Origin: Kribbella caucasensis
GTDB lineage: Bacteria > Actinomycetota > Actinomycetes > Propionibacteriales > Kribbellaceae
Direction: 5' to 3'
NCBI RefSeq assembly: GCF_004361855.1
Contig: NZ_SNWQ01000019.1
Location: 1-64,000, forward strand
Length of the DNA: 64,000 bases
Shown: positions 31,626 to 40,311 of the stretch, in pieces
Numbering within the stretch: position 1 is the first letter of the stretch
How the letters are laid out: every line of letters starts with the position of its first letter
Notes under the pieces: generated by a model
Databases searched by the model: none
The model's input: only the letters and a program-made list of their open reading frames with translations
Told to the model about the DNA's origin: nothing
Translations under genes and position numbers: made by a program

Positions 31626-34541
31626 ATGGACGACGTGCCCTGGACCTCGACACCTCTCGTCGGCCGCTCAGCCGAGATGGCCGCACTGCTCAGCGCCGTC
31701 GACGAGGCGAAGACCCGCCGCGCCGGCGCGATCCTGCTGTCCGGCGACGCCGGCGTGGGCAAGACCCGGCTGCTCGACGAGATCGCCACCGGCGCGCAGG
31801 AGCGGGGTTTCGGCGTACTGGTCGGGCACTGCACCGACTTCGGCGACGCCGGCCTGCCGTACCTGCCGTTCACCGAGATCTTCGGCCGGCTGGCGGGTGA
31901 GCGGCCGGACCTGGTCGACAGCGTGCTGACCAACTTCCCCGCGATCGGCCGGCTGCTGCCGACCCACCGGCTGATCGGCGCCCAGCCGGTCCCGCAGGAC
32001 GGCCAGCTCGACCGCGGTGCCCTGTTCGACGCCGTGCTCGGCGCGCTCACAGCGCTGTCCACCAGCGAACCGCTGCTGGTGATCGTCGAGGACGCGCACT
32101 GGGCCGACGACTCGAGCCGGGACCTGATCGGTTTCCTGCTCACCCGGCTGACGTCGCAGCGACTCGCCCTCGTGGTCTCGTACCGCAGCGACGATCTGCA
32201 CCGCCGGCACCCACTCCGCCGCCCGATCGCCGAGTGGTCCCGCAACCCGCGCGTCCACCGCGTCACCCTCAACCCGCTGGACGCCGTCGAGTCGCGCACT
32301 CTGCTGACCGCGCTCCTCACCGAGCCACTCCCCGAGTCGGAGGTCAGCCGCATCCTCGAGCGGGCCGGCGGCAACGCGTTCTTCACCGAGGAACTGGTCG
32401 CGGCGGCCTCGATGGGCGACGCGGACGCAGTACCGCCGGACCTCGCCGATCTGCTCCTGGTCCGCCTCGACCCGCTGTCCGACGACGCCCGCCAGGTGGC
32501 CCGGGTGATCGCCGTCGCCGGCCGGCGCGTTCCGCACAATCTGCTGACCGCCGTCGCCGGGCTGCCCGACCGCGAACTCGACGCCGCCCTGCGCGAGCTG
32601 ATCGACGCGCACATCATCGAGCACCCGGGCAACGCGGGGTACTACTTCCGCCACGCTCTGCTGTCCGAGGCCGTGTACGACGACCTGCTGCCGGGCGAAC
32701 GCGTCCGCCAGCACGCGGCGTACGCGAAGGCTCTGAAAGACCAGACCGTCGCCGGTACTGCGGCGGAGCTGGCCGGGCACGCCACTCGATCCCACGATCT
32801 GGCGACCGCGTTCGAGGCACGTGTGCGGGCCGGGCAGGAGGCGATCTCGGTCGCCGCGCCGCAGGAGGGGCTCAAGCACTACGAGATGGCGCTGGAGCTG
32901 TTCCCGAACGCCGCGGCCGACAGCACGATCGAGAAGACCTGGCTGGTCGTCCAGACCGCGACCGCCGCCACGCTCTCCTCGCAGCACCTCCGCGGGGTCA
33001 AGCTGCTCCGCAAGGCGCTGACGGATCTGCCGGCCGACGCGCCGAAGATGCAGCGGGCGCAGCTGTTGCTGCCGCTGGCCGACATCGCGTTGATCATCGA
33101 CCAGGACCGCGAGTCGCATGAGGCGATCACGCAGGCGTTCCGGATGATGGCCGACGAGCCGGCGAGTGTGTTCAAGGCCCAGGTGGTCTCGTTGTACGCG
33201 CGCGTCTCGGATGCGCTCGGCCGGCCGATGGACGCCGAGCGCTGGGCCAACGAGGCGCTCCAGATCGCCCGCGAGATCGGCCAGGAGGACGCGGCCGGTG
33301 ATGCCGGGATCACGCTGGCCCAGCTCCGCCGCCGAGCCGGTGATCCGGTCGCCGCGGCGAAACAGCTCGAGGAGGCCGCGGTCCGGGCCCAGTTGGCGGG
33401 CGATGCCGCGGCCGAGGTCCGCAGCCGGTACCTGCTCGGCGCGAACCACTACGAACAAGGTGATCTGGCCAACGCGAAGACGGCTCTGCTGAACGCCAGT
33501 CAGCGAGCGGGTGAGCTCGGCCGCCAGTGGGCGGCGTACGGGTTCGATGCCCGGCGGATGCTCGCGCTGACGCAGTTCGTGCTGGGCGAGTGGGACGAGG
33601 CGGCGGTGACCACGCGGACCGACACGATGACGCCCGCCGCCGCCGATGCCGGACTGCGGGCGGTCGGGATGGCGGTTCGCAGCGGTCGGGGTGACACGTC
33701 GGTCGCGGAGGAGCTCGAGCGGTCCCGCAAGTTCTGGTCGCTCGACGTGATGCTGCCGCTGCTCGGGTTGCAGCCGGCCGTGGACGCGTATGTGGCGCTC
33801 AACCGGACTGCCGAGGCGGAGAAGCTGATAGCCGATGTCACGACGCTGCTCAGCGACGTGTTCCAGAGCGAGTGGTTCCTGGCCCGGATCCGGTACTCCG
33901 CGATCGGGTTGCAGGTGCTCAGCCATCGGGTGGTGACCGAGCCGACCGCGGCCGCGGAGTTGGTCGCGCGGGGTGCGGATCTGCTCAGCGTGGGGCACAC
34001 GGTGGCGGAGAAGGGGCTGCCGCCGGGGCGGGTGCTGGGCGTCGAGGGAATCGCCTGGCTGGCGCGACTGGAGGCCGAGTGGGAGCGGCTTCGGTGGCTG
34101 GCCGATATCGATCCGCCGACGGCCGCCGAACATGTCGCGACCTGGCAGCGAACCGTGGACGCCTTCGGTTATGGGTATGTGTTTGAGCAGGCGTGGTCGC
34201 GGGTGCGGCTGTCGGACGCGTTGCGGGCGGCCGGGCGGGTCGCGGAGGCGAACGAACAGGCTCAGCTGGCTGCGGAGGTCGCTCGCGAACTGGGGGCGAA
34301 GCCGCTGCTGGACGAGCTGGGCAGTTCGGCCGAGCCGGCCGGCGTTTCCGCGCTGACGGCCCGCGAGACCGAGGTACTACGACTGCTCGCCGAGGGCCGC
34401 ACGAATCGGCAGCTCGCGCGGGAGTTGTACATCAGCGAGAAGACCGTGAGCGTGCACGTGTCGAACATCCTGGCCAAGCTCGGGGTCCGCTCCCGCACCG
34501 AGGCGGCCGCCGTGGCCCACCGGGACGGTCTGCTGGACTGA
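31626..34541 (+). CDS. large ATP-binding LuxR (LAL) family regulator
   Basis: 971 residues. N-terminal AAA-like NTPase with Walker [15 protein letters not shown] and Walker [21 protein letters not shown], a long helical-repeat middle, and a C-terminal LuxR helix-turn-helix ([40 protein letters not shown]). LAL regulators of MalT type switch on operons after ligand binding. Among in-frame starts I prefer ATG 31626, which follows AGGGGCGAAG and leads directly into [13 protein letters not shown]; an earlier frame would run through the upstream terminator. No target operon is obvious nearby. Confidence 0.9.
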   Translation: MDDVPWTSTPLVGRSAEMAALLSAVDEAKTRRAGAILLSGDAGVGKTRLLDEIATGAQERGFGVLVGHCTDFGDAGLPYLPFTEIFGRLAGERPDLVDSVLTNFPAIGRLLPTHRLIGAQPVPQDGQLDRGALFDAVLGALTALSTSEPLLVIVEDAHWADDSSRDLIGFLLTRLTSQRLALVVSYRSDDLHRRHPLRRPIAEWSRNPRVHRVTLNPLDAVESRTLLTALLTEPLPESEVSRILERAGGNAFFTEELVAAASMGDADAVPPDLADLLLVRLDPLSDDARQVARVIAVAGRRVPHNLLTAVAGLPDRELDAALRELIDAHIIEHPGNAGYYFRHALLSEAVYDDLLPGERVRQHAAYAKALKDQTVAGTAAELAGHATRSHDLATAFEARVRAGQEAISVAAPQEGLKHYEMALELFPNAAADSTIEKTWLVVQTATAATLSSQHLRGVKLLRKALTDLPADAPKMQRAQLLLPLADIALIIDQDRESHEAITQAFRMMADEPASVFKAQVVSLYARVSDALGRPMDAERWANEALQIAREIGQEDAAGDAGITLAQLRRRAGDPVAAAKQLEEAAVRAQLAGDAAAEVRSRYLLGANHYEQGDLANAKTALLNASQRAGELGRQWAAYGFDARRMLALTQFVLGEWDEAAVTTRTDTMTPAAADAGLRAVGMAVRSGRGDTSVAEELERSRKFWSLDVMLPLLGLQPAVDAYVALNRTAEAEKLIADVTTLLSDVFQSEWFLARIRYSAIGLQVLSHRVVTEPTAAAELVARGADLLSVGHTVAEKGLPPGRVLGVEGIAWLARLEAEWERLRWLADIDPPTAAEHVATWQRTVDAFGYGYVFEQAWSRVRLSDALRAAGRVAEANEQAQLAAEVARELGAKPLLDELGSSAEPAGVSALTARETEVLRLLAEGRTNRQLARELYISEKTVSVHVSNILAKLGVRSRTEAAAVAHRDGLLD

Positions 34542-34546
34542 TTCGG

Positions 34547-34777
34547 TCAGCGCTGCCGGCTGTGCGGGTGAGCCTGGTGCGGGACCAAGGCCGCATCCGT
34601 ACGGCGCCGGCGGGCTAACTCGTCGATCGGGGCGTCGAGATCTGGGCACGCGGCCGGGTCGTCGAGCTGGTCGATGATGTGGTCGAAGACCCTCTGCGCG
34701 TGCCTGAATCGCACCGTCACGAAGATCAGCAGGCCACTCGCGACCACCGCAACCAATACCCACAGTTGCCAGAACAT
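34547..34777 (-). CDS. small single-span membrane protein
   Basis: 76 residues. The N-terminus FWQLWVLVAVVASGLLIFV is one membrane helix, followed by a short cytoplasmic tail with two charged helices (RFRHAQRVFDHIIDQLDDPA, IDELARRRRTD). No family is recognised. The ATG at 34777 is preceded by GGTGAGGC. It is convergent with the LAL regulator (5 bp apart). Upstream of it lies a perfect dyad at 34839-34862 that may be its operator. Confidence 0.6.
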   Translation of the reverse strand: MFWQLWVLVAVVASGLLIFVTVRFRHAQRVFDHIIDQLDDPAACPDLDAPIDELARRRRTDAALVPHQAHPHSRQR

Positions 34778-34838
34778 GCCTCACCGCCCCGTACTCGCCC
34801 CGTTCCCCCCAGTAATCACCATAGCCCCGTCCTGACCG

Positions 34839-34862
34839 GATTGCGATAGTCCCATCGCAATC
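34839..34862. promoter_or_regulatory. perfect 9-bp inverted repeat in a 180-bp intergenic region
   Basis: GATTGCGAT, six bases, ATCGCAATC. It is upstream of the small membrane protein gene and downstream of the broken dipeptidase. The lower GC of the arms and the symmetry favour an operator over a terminator. Confidence 0.45.
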
Positions 34863-34957
34863 GGTAACAACAGCAGGGGATTTCGTCACAATGGTTGTCG
34901 AACGCAATGACTCAGGGTGATCAGGCAACCATCGGTCCCTGTCCAGGCAGGTGACTC

Positions 34958-35733
34958 TCAGTGACTCATGATCCGGACCAGGTTCTGCCCGAGCACCTTC
35001 CGGATCGTTACCTCGGGCAACCCGCGGGCGACCAGGGCCTCGGTGACCAGTGGCATCCCGGCCGGCCCCTCGAGCCCGGGGACGTACACACTGCTGTCCA
35101 GCCCCTCGATGATCACCGGCCGGTCGCAAGCCGGGATCTTCTCGTCGAACACCTCTTGGACGAAGTCGCTGCCGAGCCCGACATGGTCCTCCCCCGCCAC
35201 GGCCAGCATGTGCTCGATGTGGTCGGCGAGGTGCTCGATCGTCGGCTTCTCGGTGGTCAGGAAGCCGGCGAAGAAGTTCACGCACGCGACTCCGCCGGTC
35301 GCCGCGATCCCGCGCAACTGGTCGTCGGTGAGGTTGCGGTGGTGCTCGCGAACCGCGAAGGCGCTCGAATGCGACGCCATCACCGGCTTCGTCGCCAGCT
35401 CGAGGATGTGCTCGACGCCGGCCCGGCCGACATGGGACACGCGGCGGTGAGGTCGGCACCGGTCCGGCAGAGCGCGACCTGGTCCGGATTCCCCTCCGCG
35501 ATCCGGTACGCCGCTTCGATCATCCGCAACGTCTCCCGCAACGCCCCCTCCGGCCGGAACTCGTCGTCGATGAACACCGGCAACACCTGAACGTCGACCC
35601 CACCGTCCCGCAACTGCGGAATCCACCGATCCCGGAAGTACCCCGCCCACGTCTCCCTCGGCCGCCGCGCCACCAACATCAACAAATCGTTGTGCGCGTC
35701 GGCCACGATCGCGTCCCGGTGCAGTTCGCTCAT
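34958..35733 (-). pseudogene. renal-type dipeptidase (M19) broken by internal deletion and frameshift
   Basis: The first part, read from ATG 35733, gives MSELHRDAIVADAHNDLLML, with the metal-binding H-x-D-x-x-N of M19 dipeptidases, up to CRTGADLTAA. The C-terminal part, in another frame, resumes with VSHVGRAGVEHILELATKPV and MASHSSAFAVREHHRNLTDD and continues to the end. In intact relatives about 80 to 100 residues lie between these two pieces, carrying the rest of the barrel and the bridging glutamate. Here the parts meet near 35440-35446. Thus a deletion both removed the middle and shifted the frame; the enzyme cannot be made. The ornithine cyclodeaminase gene is divergent from it. Confidence 0.8.
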
Positions 35734-35829
35734 CCCACCAACCCCCTGACTCATCAAGTTCCCGAGCCAGCCGACCACCGCAGTACACGAATTTCAACCC
35801 CGCCCCCGCAGGACCGTCTGGCGTACATC

Positions 35830-35915
35830 TCGACATGAGGTGGTCAGGGTTGGGGCGTTCAATCGGTGGGCTTCAGGCGTGGAGGACTGCCAAGCGAGGG
35901 ACTACCTCATGTCGA
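35830..35915. promoter_or_regulatory. widely spaced inverted repeat spanning the ornithine cyclodeaminase start
   Basis: TCGACATGAGGTGGT at 35830-35844 and ACTACCTCATGTCGA at 35901-35915 are inverted copies with one mismatch in 15, 56 bp apart. The right arm covers the chosen ATG (35909). Either two operator sites in opposite orientation or an mRNA stem hiding the start is possible. Confidence 0.5.
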
Positions 35916-36853
35916 CCGGTACAGGGTGGGTGGCGGCTAGGGTGCGGGTGGTGAGGATCTTTGGGGCGGAGGATGTGCGGCGGGTTGTCTCGATGCCGAT
36001 GGCGATCGAGGGGATGCGGCAGGCGTTTCTGGACCTTGCGGCTGGGAACTTCGTGCTGCCGGCGCGGCAGGTTTTCGGGGATGGCGCGGTGCTGGTGATG
36101 TCGACGTACCACACGCCGACCCGGACCGCTGTGGTGAAGAAGATCAGTATCGATCTGGACCGTGATCCGGCCATCCGTGCGCTTCTGATCTGGACCGGCG
36201 GCGAGCAGATCGTTGCCGATGGCACCGTGATCACCACACTCCGGACCGGCGCCGTTGTCGGCCTCGCAACCGACCTACTGGCCCCCGCCGACGCCACCAG
36301 GCTCACCCTGATCGGAACCGGGGGCCAGGCAGCCGACCAGGTCCGCGCCGTCCTCGCAGTACGGCCGATCGCCGAGACGATGATTGCCGGCCGCAACCCC
36401 GACCGCGCGAGAGCCCTGGCCGCCGCGCTCACTGACGAGTTCCCTCAGGTGAAGTTCATCTCCGGCACCAACATCGACCGCGCAGTCGCCGCGGCCGACA
36501 TCATCTGCTGCGCCACCTCCACGTCCACCCCACTCTTCGAGGCGGACGCCCTCCCCGAGCGCGTCCACGTCAACGCGATCGGCGCCTTCCGCCCAACCAT
36601 GCGCGAACTCCCCCGTTCCCTGCTTGCCAGCGCCGACCTGGTCCTCGTCGACCAACGCGAAGCCGCACTGGAGGAGTCCGGCGAGATCATCGACGCCGTC
36701 CAGTCGGGCGCCCTCTCCCCCGACTCCCTGGTCGAACTGGGCACCGCCCTCACCACCCACCCCCAACCCACCACCGGCCGAACCGTCTTCAAATCAGTCG
36801 GCCTAGGCCCCCAGGACTGGGCGATCGCCCGCCTCCTGTCCCAGAGCCCGTAG
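35909..36853 (+). CDS. ornithine cyclodeaminase/mu-crystallin family protein
   Basis: 314 residues. NAD-binding Rossmann core LTLIGTGGQAADQVRAVLAV, the family stretch AVVKKISIDL near the N-terminus and HVNAIGAFRPTMRELP toward the end. Members deaminate ornithine to proline, or act as ketimine reductases or alanine dehydrogenases. A dipeptidase pseudogene is divergent; together they may once have formed an amino acid or peptide degradation locus. The start is uncertain: ATG 35909 has GCGAGGG upstream, but GTG codons at 35942-35951 nearer the conserved VRIFGAEDV could also serve. Confidence 0.8.
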   Translation: MSTGTGWVAARVRVVRIFGAEDVRRVVSMPMAIEGMRQAFLDLAAGNFVLPARQVFGDGAVLVMSTYHTPTRTAVVKKISIDLDRDPAIRALLIWTGGEQIVADGTVITTLRTGAVVGLATDLLAPADATRLTLIGTGGQAADQVRAVLAVRPIAETMIAGRNPDRARALAAALTDEFPQVKFISGTNIDRAVAAADIICCATSTSTPLFEADALPERVHVNAIGAFRPTMRELPRSLLASADLVLVDQREAALEESGEIIDAVQSGALSPDSLVELGTALTTHPQPTTGRTVFKSVGLGPQDWAIARLLSQSP

Positions 36854-36869
36854 CTCTCGACCACGCGGA

Positions 36870-37226
36870 TCAGGTCCAGGTGAGGATTTTTTTGCGCCAG
36901 GCGTAGAGGAGGCCTACGGTTACGAAGCCGAGGAAGATGAACATCTCGATCAGGGACGAGACGCCGACCGTGGCGAAGATGGTGGCCCAGGGGAAGAGGT
37001 AGACGGCGTCGACGGCGAAGATGACGTACAGGTAGGCGTACAGGTAATAGCGGATGTGGAGTTGCGCCCAGCCTTCGCCGACCGGGTCGACGCCGGACTC
37101 GTACGTCTTCAGCTTCTCCGGGGTCGGGTGCGTGATCGTGAGGGCCCGGTTCAGGGCGAACGCGCCGATCAGGCCGCCGAGGGCGAGCACCACCAGGACG
37201 GCGACGACTCCGTAGGCCTCGGACAT
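36870..37226 (-). CDS. nuoA2: NADH-quinone oxidoreductase subunit A, second set
   Basis: 118 residues with three membrane helices. YESGVDPVGEGWAQLHIRYY and VYLFPWATIF identify NuoA. Two features are unusual: serine replaces the common cysteine in the YECG motif, and the membrane motif FDVE is FAVD here (A71 and D73), losing one conserved acidic residue and swapping the other. In E. coli the corresponding Asp and Glu matter for assembly or activity. It is a one-gene block about 10 kb from nuoB2, 26 bp downstream of a lipoprotein gene on the same strand. Confidence 0.92.
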   Translation of the reverse strand: MSEAYGVVAVLVVLALGGLIGAFALNRALTITHPTPEKLKTYESGVDPVGEGWAQLHIRYYLYAYLYVIFAVDAVYLFPWATIFATVGVSSLIEMFIFLGFVTVGLLYAWRKKILTWT

Positions 37227-37252
37227 GGCCGCAGTCTAGTTCCGGGCGAGCT

Positions 37253-38053
37253 TCAGTTGGTACAGAGGAGCATCGAGTCGAGGGCGACCTGGGGGCCGTA
37301 GCCGGAGCGGACGTCGGCGATCTGGACGCGGAGCCGGTTGACGCCGAGGATCTTGCGGTTCAGCCAGGTCTCGGTCTCCTGGGCCATATCGACCGAGCCG
37401 AGCCCGGTCGAGCCGTTCAGCAGCGACGCGCGGATGGTGCCGTCGGTGATGTTGCCCAGCCAGTTCTTCACCCAGGAACAGCCAGCGGAGTTGACGTCGC
37501 CCCAGACCACACCGGTCTTGTCGGCGAGCACCTCGGCCTCGGCGCGACGTGGCGCCTCCGACACCGGGATCACGGTGAACACCGGATGCCCAGTGCCACC
37601 CGAGGCGAGCAGTGGCTTCTTGAACATCCCGCGCCACACGTAGTGGTAGAACCCGGCCGGCGCCGAGGCGGCAGCGGCGTACGGCGCCTGCGGGCCGATC
37701 GCGAGCCGGTACGTGCGGATCGAGCCGGGCTGGTTCGACGAGATGGTGACGTTGCCGCCGGAGGGAGTGCCGTGACCGATCTCCTGCCAGCCGGCCGTCG
37801 ACGACCAGCGCTGCAGGGCCACCCGTGACCCGGCGGCCGGCGCCGGGCTGAGCGTGCCCGAAACGGTGAGCGTGCCCTTGGTGTAGTCGGTCGTCCGGAC
37901 GCTCGTGATCTTCACCGTGCGCGCCGCCGATTGGGACGCCACCAACATGTCGTCGGTCACGACCATCGCGTTCTGCGCCGGGGCGACCGTCGCGGCACAA
38001 CCCGTCAAAACCAAAGCCGACACGACAAGACCGATGAGAGGGCGAACGCCCAT
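37253..38053 (-). CDS. exported lipoprotein of unknown function
   Basis: 266 residues. Lipoprotein signal with lipobox LVLTGCAAT (Cys about 19). The middle resembles an immunoglobulin-like surface domain (SRVALQRWSSTAGWQEIGHG), the C-terminal half a domain with three cysteines (AGCSWVKNWLGN, MLLCTN). I do not recognise the whole. The ATG at 38053 follows GGGAGTTTCCACC. Its stop is 26 bp from nuoA2, so it may be cotranscribed with it; divergent from korA. Confidence 0.75.
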   Translation of the reverse strand: MGVRPLIGLVVSALVLTGCAATVAPAQNAMVVTDDMLVASQSAARTVKITSVRTTDYTKGTLTVSGTLSPAPAAGSRVALQRWSSTAGWQEIGHGTPSGGNVTISSNQPGSIRTYRLAIGPQAPYAAAASAPAGFYHYVWRGMFKKPLLASGGTGHPVFTVIPVSEAPRRAEAEVLADKTGVVWGDVNSAGCSWVKNWLGNITDGTIRASLLNGSTGLGSVDMAQETETWLNRKILGVNRLRVQIADVRSGYGPQVALDSMLLCTN

Positions 38054-38316
38054 GGTGGAAACTCCCTCGAGACCCGGGGCATCCCGGGGTAGATCACAAC
38101 TTGATGAAGACACCTTGCCGGTAATGGCTGCGGATGGCAAGCGAGCGACTGCTCTACGTCACACTGACGGATTTGGTCTGCCCATCCCAGGCTGTGGACC
38201 ACTCGGCGATCCGCATGGTTCTGTACTAAGTGCGAACTAACATTGGGGTTATCGCCCTGACAGGGGGGATCGGCCGACTTCTACCGAAGGCCGGTCGGCC
38301 CAAGCTCGACTTGGAG

Positions 38317-40311
38317 ATGAACAGAACAGTGACCATCGAGGTCAAGCAACTCGACCGAGTGGTGATCCGGTTCGCCGGCGACTCCGGTGACGGGATGCAA
38401 CTCACGGGGGACAGGTTCACAGCGGAAACGGCTTCGTTCGGCAATGACCTGTCGACGTTGCCCAACTTTCCGGCGGAGATCCGGGCACCAGCCGGAACCC
38501 TGCCGGGAGTCTCGTCCTTCCAGCTCCACTTCGCCGACCACGACATCCTCACGCCGGGTGATGCGCCCGATGTGCTGATAGCGATGAACCCGGCGGCGCT
38601 CAAGGCGAACCTGCGCGACGTACCGCGCGGCGCCACCCTGATCGTCGACACCGCGGACTTCACCGCGCGCAACCTCAAGCGGATCGGGTACGACGAGAAC
38701 CCACTCGAGACCGGCGAGCTGGACGCGTACCACGTCGTCCCGCTGAACCTGACCGGCATGACGGTGGAGTCGGTCAAGGAGTTCGGGCTGACCCGCAAGG
38801 ACGCCTCCCGGGCGAAGAACATGTACGCCCTCGGCCTGGTGTCCTGGTTGTTCCAGCGACCGGTCGAGTCGACGATCAAGTTCCTCGAGACCAAGTTCGC
38901 CTCGAAGCCGGACATCCGCGACGCCAACATCGCGGCGTTCCGCGCGGGGTACAACTTCGGCGAGACGGCCGAGGAGTTCTCCGTCCGGTACGAGGTGAAG
39001 CCGGCCGCGATGCCGACCGGTCAGTACCGCAACATCTCCGGCAACCTCGCGCTCGCGTACGGGCTGGTGGCGGGCGCCCAACGGGCCGGTCTGCCGCTGG
39101 TGCTCGGGGCCTACCCGATCACCCCCGCGTCCGACGTGCTGCACGAGTTGTCCAAGCTCAAGCGGTTCAACGTCACCACCATCCAGGCCGAGGACGAGAT
39201 CGCCGGTGTCGGCGCCGCCCTGGGTGCCGCGTTCGGCGGGGCGCTCGGGGTGACCACGTCGTCCGGTCCGGGCATCAGCCTGAAGTCGGAGACGATCGGC
39301 CTCGGCGTGATGCTCGAGCTGCCGCTGGTGGTCTGCGACATCCAGCGCGCCGGCCCGTCGACCGGGATGCCTACGAAGACCGAGCAGGCCGACCTGCTCC
39401 AGGTGATGTTCGGCCGCAACGGCGAGGCCCCGCTGCCGGTGGTCGCGGCCCAGTCCCCCGCGGACTGCTTCGCGATCGCGGTCGAGGCGACCCGGATCGC
39501 GGTCACCTACCGGACGCCGGTGATCGTGCTGTCCGACGGCTACCTGGCCAACGGTTCCGAGCCGTGGCAGATCCCGGTGATCGAGGATCTGCCCACGATC
39601 GACCCGGACTTCACCACCGGGCCGAACGCGACCAACGACAAGGGTGAGCCGACGTACCTCCCCTACCTCCGCGACCCGGAGACCCTGGCCCGCGCCTGGG
39701 CGGTTCCCGGTACGGCGGGGCTGGACCACCGGATCGGCGGTCTGGAGAAGGAGGACAAGACCGGCAACATCTCCTACGACCCGGCCAACCACGACCTGAT
39801 GATCCGCACCCGGCAGGCGAAGGTGGACGGCATCGCGGTGCCACCCCTCGAGGTGGACGATCCGGACGGTACTGCGAAGGTGCTGGTCCTCGGCTGGGGT
39901 AGCACCTACGGCCCGATCGGCGCGGGGTGCCGCCGGGTCCGCAAGGTCGGCGGCAAGGTCGCGCAGGCGCACCTGCGGCACCTGAACCCGTTCCCGTCGA
40001 ACCTGGGCGAAGTACTGAAGTCTTACGACAAGGTCCTCGTGCCTGAGATGAACCTCGGCCAGCTGGCGATGCTGCTGCGCGCCAAGTACCTGGTCGACGT
40101 GGTCTCGTACGCACAGGTCCGGGGCATGCCGCTCGGCGCCGCGGAACTGGCCGAGGTGATCGGTAACCTGGTCGAGGAGACCGAGGGCATCGACGACGAC
40201 GCCCGGCACATGGGCGAGGCCGCGGCCAGCCTGACGCATGGCGAAGCGCTGCACACCGAGCCGAACGGCCGGTCCAACGGCCACTTGCACCACCCGGAGG
40301 GAGCACGATGA
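38317..40311 (+). CDS. korA: 2-oxoacid:ferredoxin oxidoreductase, alpha (gamma-alpha fused) subunit
   Basis: 664 residues. The N-terminal gamma domain begins VVIRFAGDSGDGMQLTGDRF, as in actinobacterial KorA, and the pyrimidine-binding alpha part follows (LVLGAYPITPASDVLHELSK, QAEDEIAGVGAALGAAFGGA, FAIAVEATRIAVTYRTPVIV). With KorB it decarboxylates 2-oxoglutarate with CoA and reduces ferredoxin, an alternative to the 2-oxoglutarate dehydrogenase complex. The ATG at 38317 is directly preceded by GGAG with poor spacing; a GTG at 38329 has better spacing. It overlaps korB by ATGA. It lies just past nuoA2 and could feed ferredoxin to the second complex I (inference). Confidence 0.94.
   Translation: MNRTVTIEVKQLDRVVIRFAGDSGDGMQLTGDRFTAETASFGNDLSTLPNFPAEIRAPAGTLPGVSSFQLHFADHDILTPGDAPDVLIAMNPAALKANLRDVPRGATLIVDTADFTARNLKRIGYDENPLETGELDAYHVVPLNLTGMTVESVKEFGLTRKDASRAKNMYALGLVSWLFQRPVESTIKFLETKFASKPDIRDANIAAFRAGYNFGETAEEFSVRYEVKPAAMPTGQYRNISGNLALAYGLVAGAQRAGLPLVLGAYPITPASDVLHELSKLKRFNVTTIQAEDEIAGVGAALGAAFGGALGVTTSSGPGISLKSETIGLGVMLELPLVVCDIQRAGPSTGMPTKTEQADLLQVMFGRNGEAPLPVVAAQSPADCFAIAVEATRIAVTYRTPVIVLSDGYLANGSEPWQIPVIEDLPTIDPDFTTGPNATNDKGEPTYLPYLRDPETLARAWAVPGTAGLDHRIGGLEKEDKTGNISYDPANHDLMIRTRQAKVDGIAVPPLEVDDPDGTAKVLVLGWGSTYGPIGAGCRRVRKVGGKVAQAHLRHLNPFPSNLGEVLKSYDKVLVPEMNLGQLAMLLRAKYLVDVVSYAQVRGMPLGAAELAEVIGNLVEETEGIDDDARHMGEAAASLTHGEALHTEPNGRSNGHLHHPEGAR

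Noticed and set aside
31668-34133. 821-codon open frame antisense to the LAL regulator
   Set aside because: Same high-GC shadow pattern; no recognisable motif, and the plus-strand gene has complete Walker and helix-turn-helix motifs.
38054-38316. Structured element in the korA upstream region (CTTGCC at 38114 and GGCAAG at 38136)
   Set aside because: Six-base arms 16 bp apart are expected by chance in such DNA; no clear promoter could be assigned either.
38281-40293. 670-codon open frame antisense to korA
   Set aside because: Arginine/glycine/histidine-rich translation of the kind that GC-rich third positions create opposite real genes; no ribosome site and korA is clearly coding.
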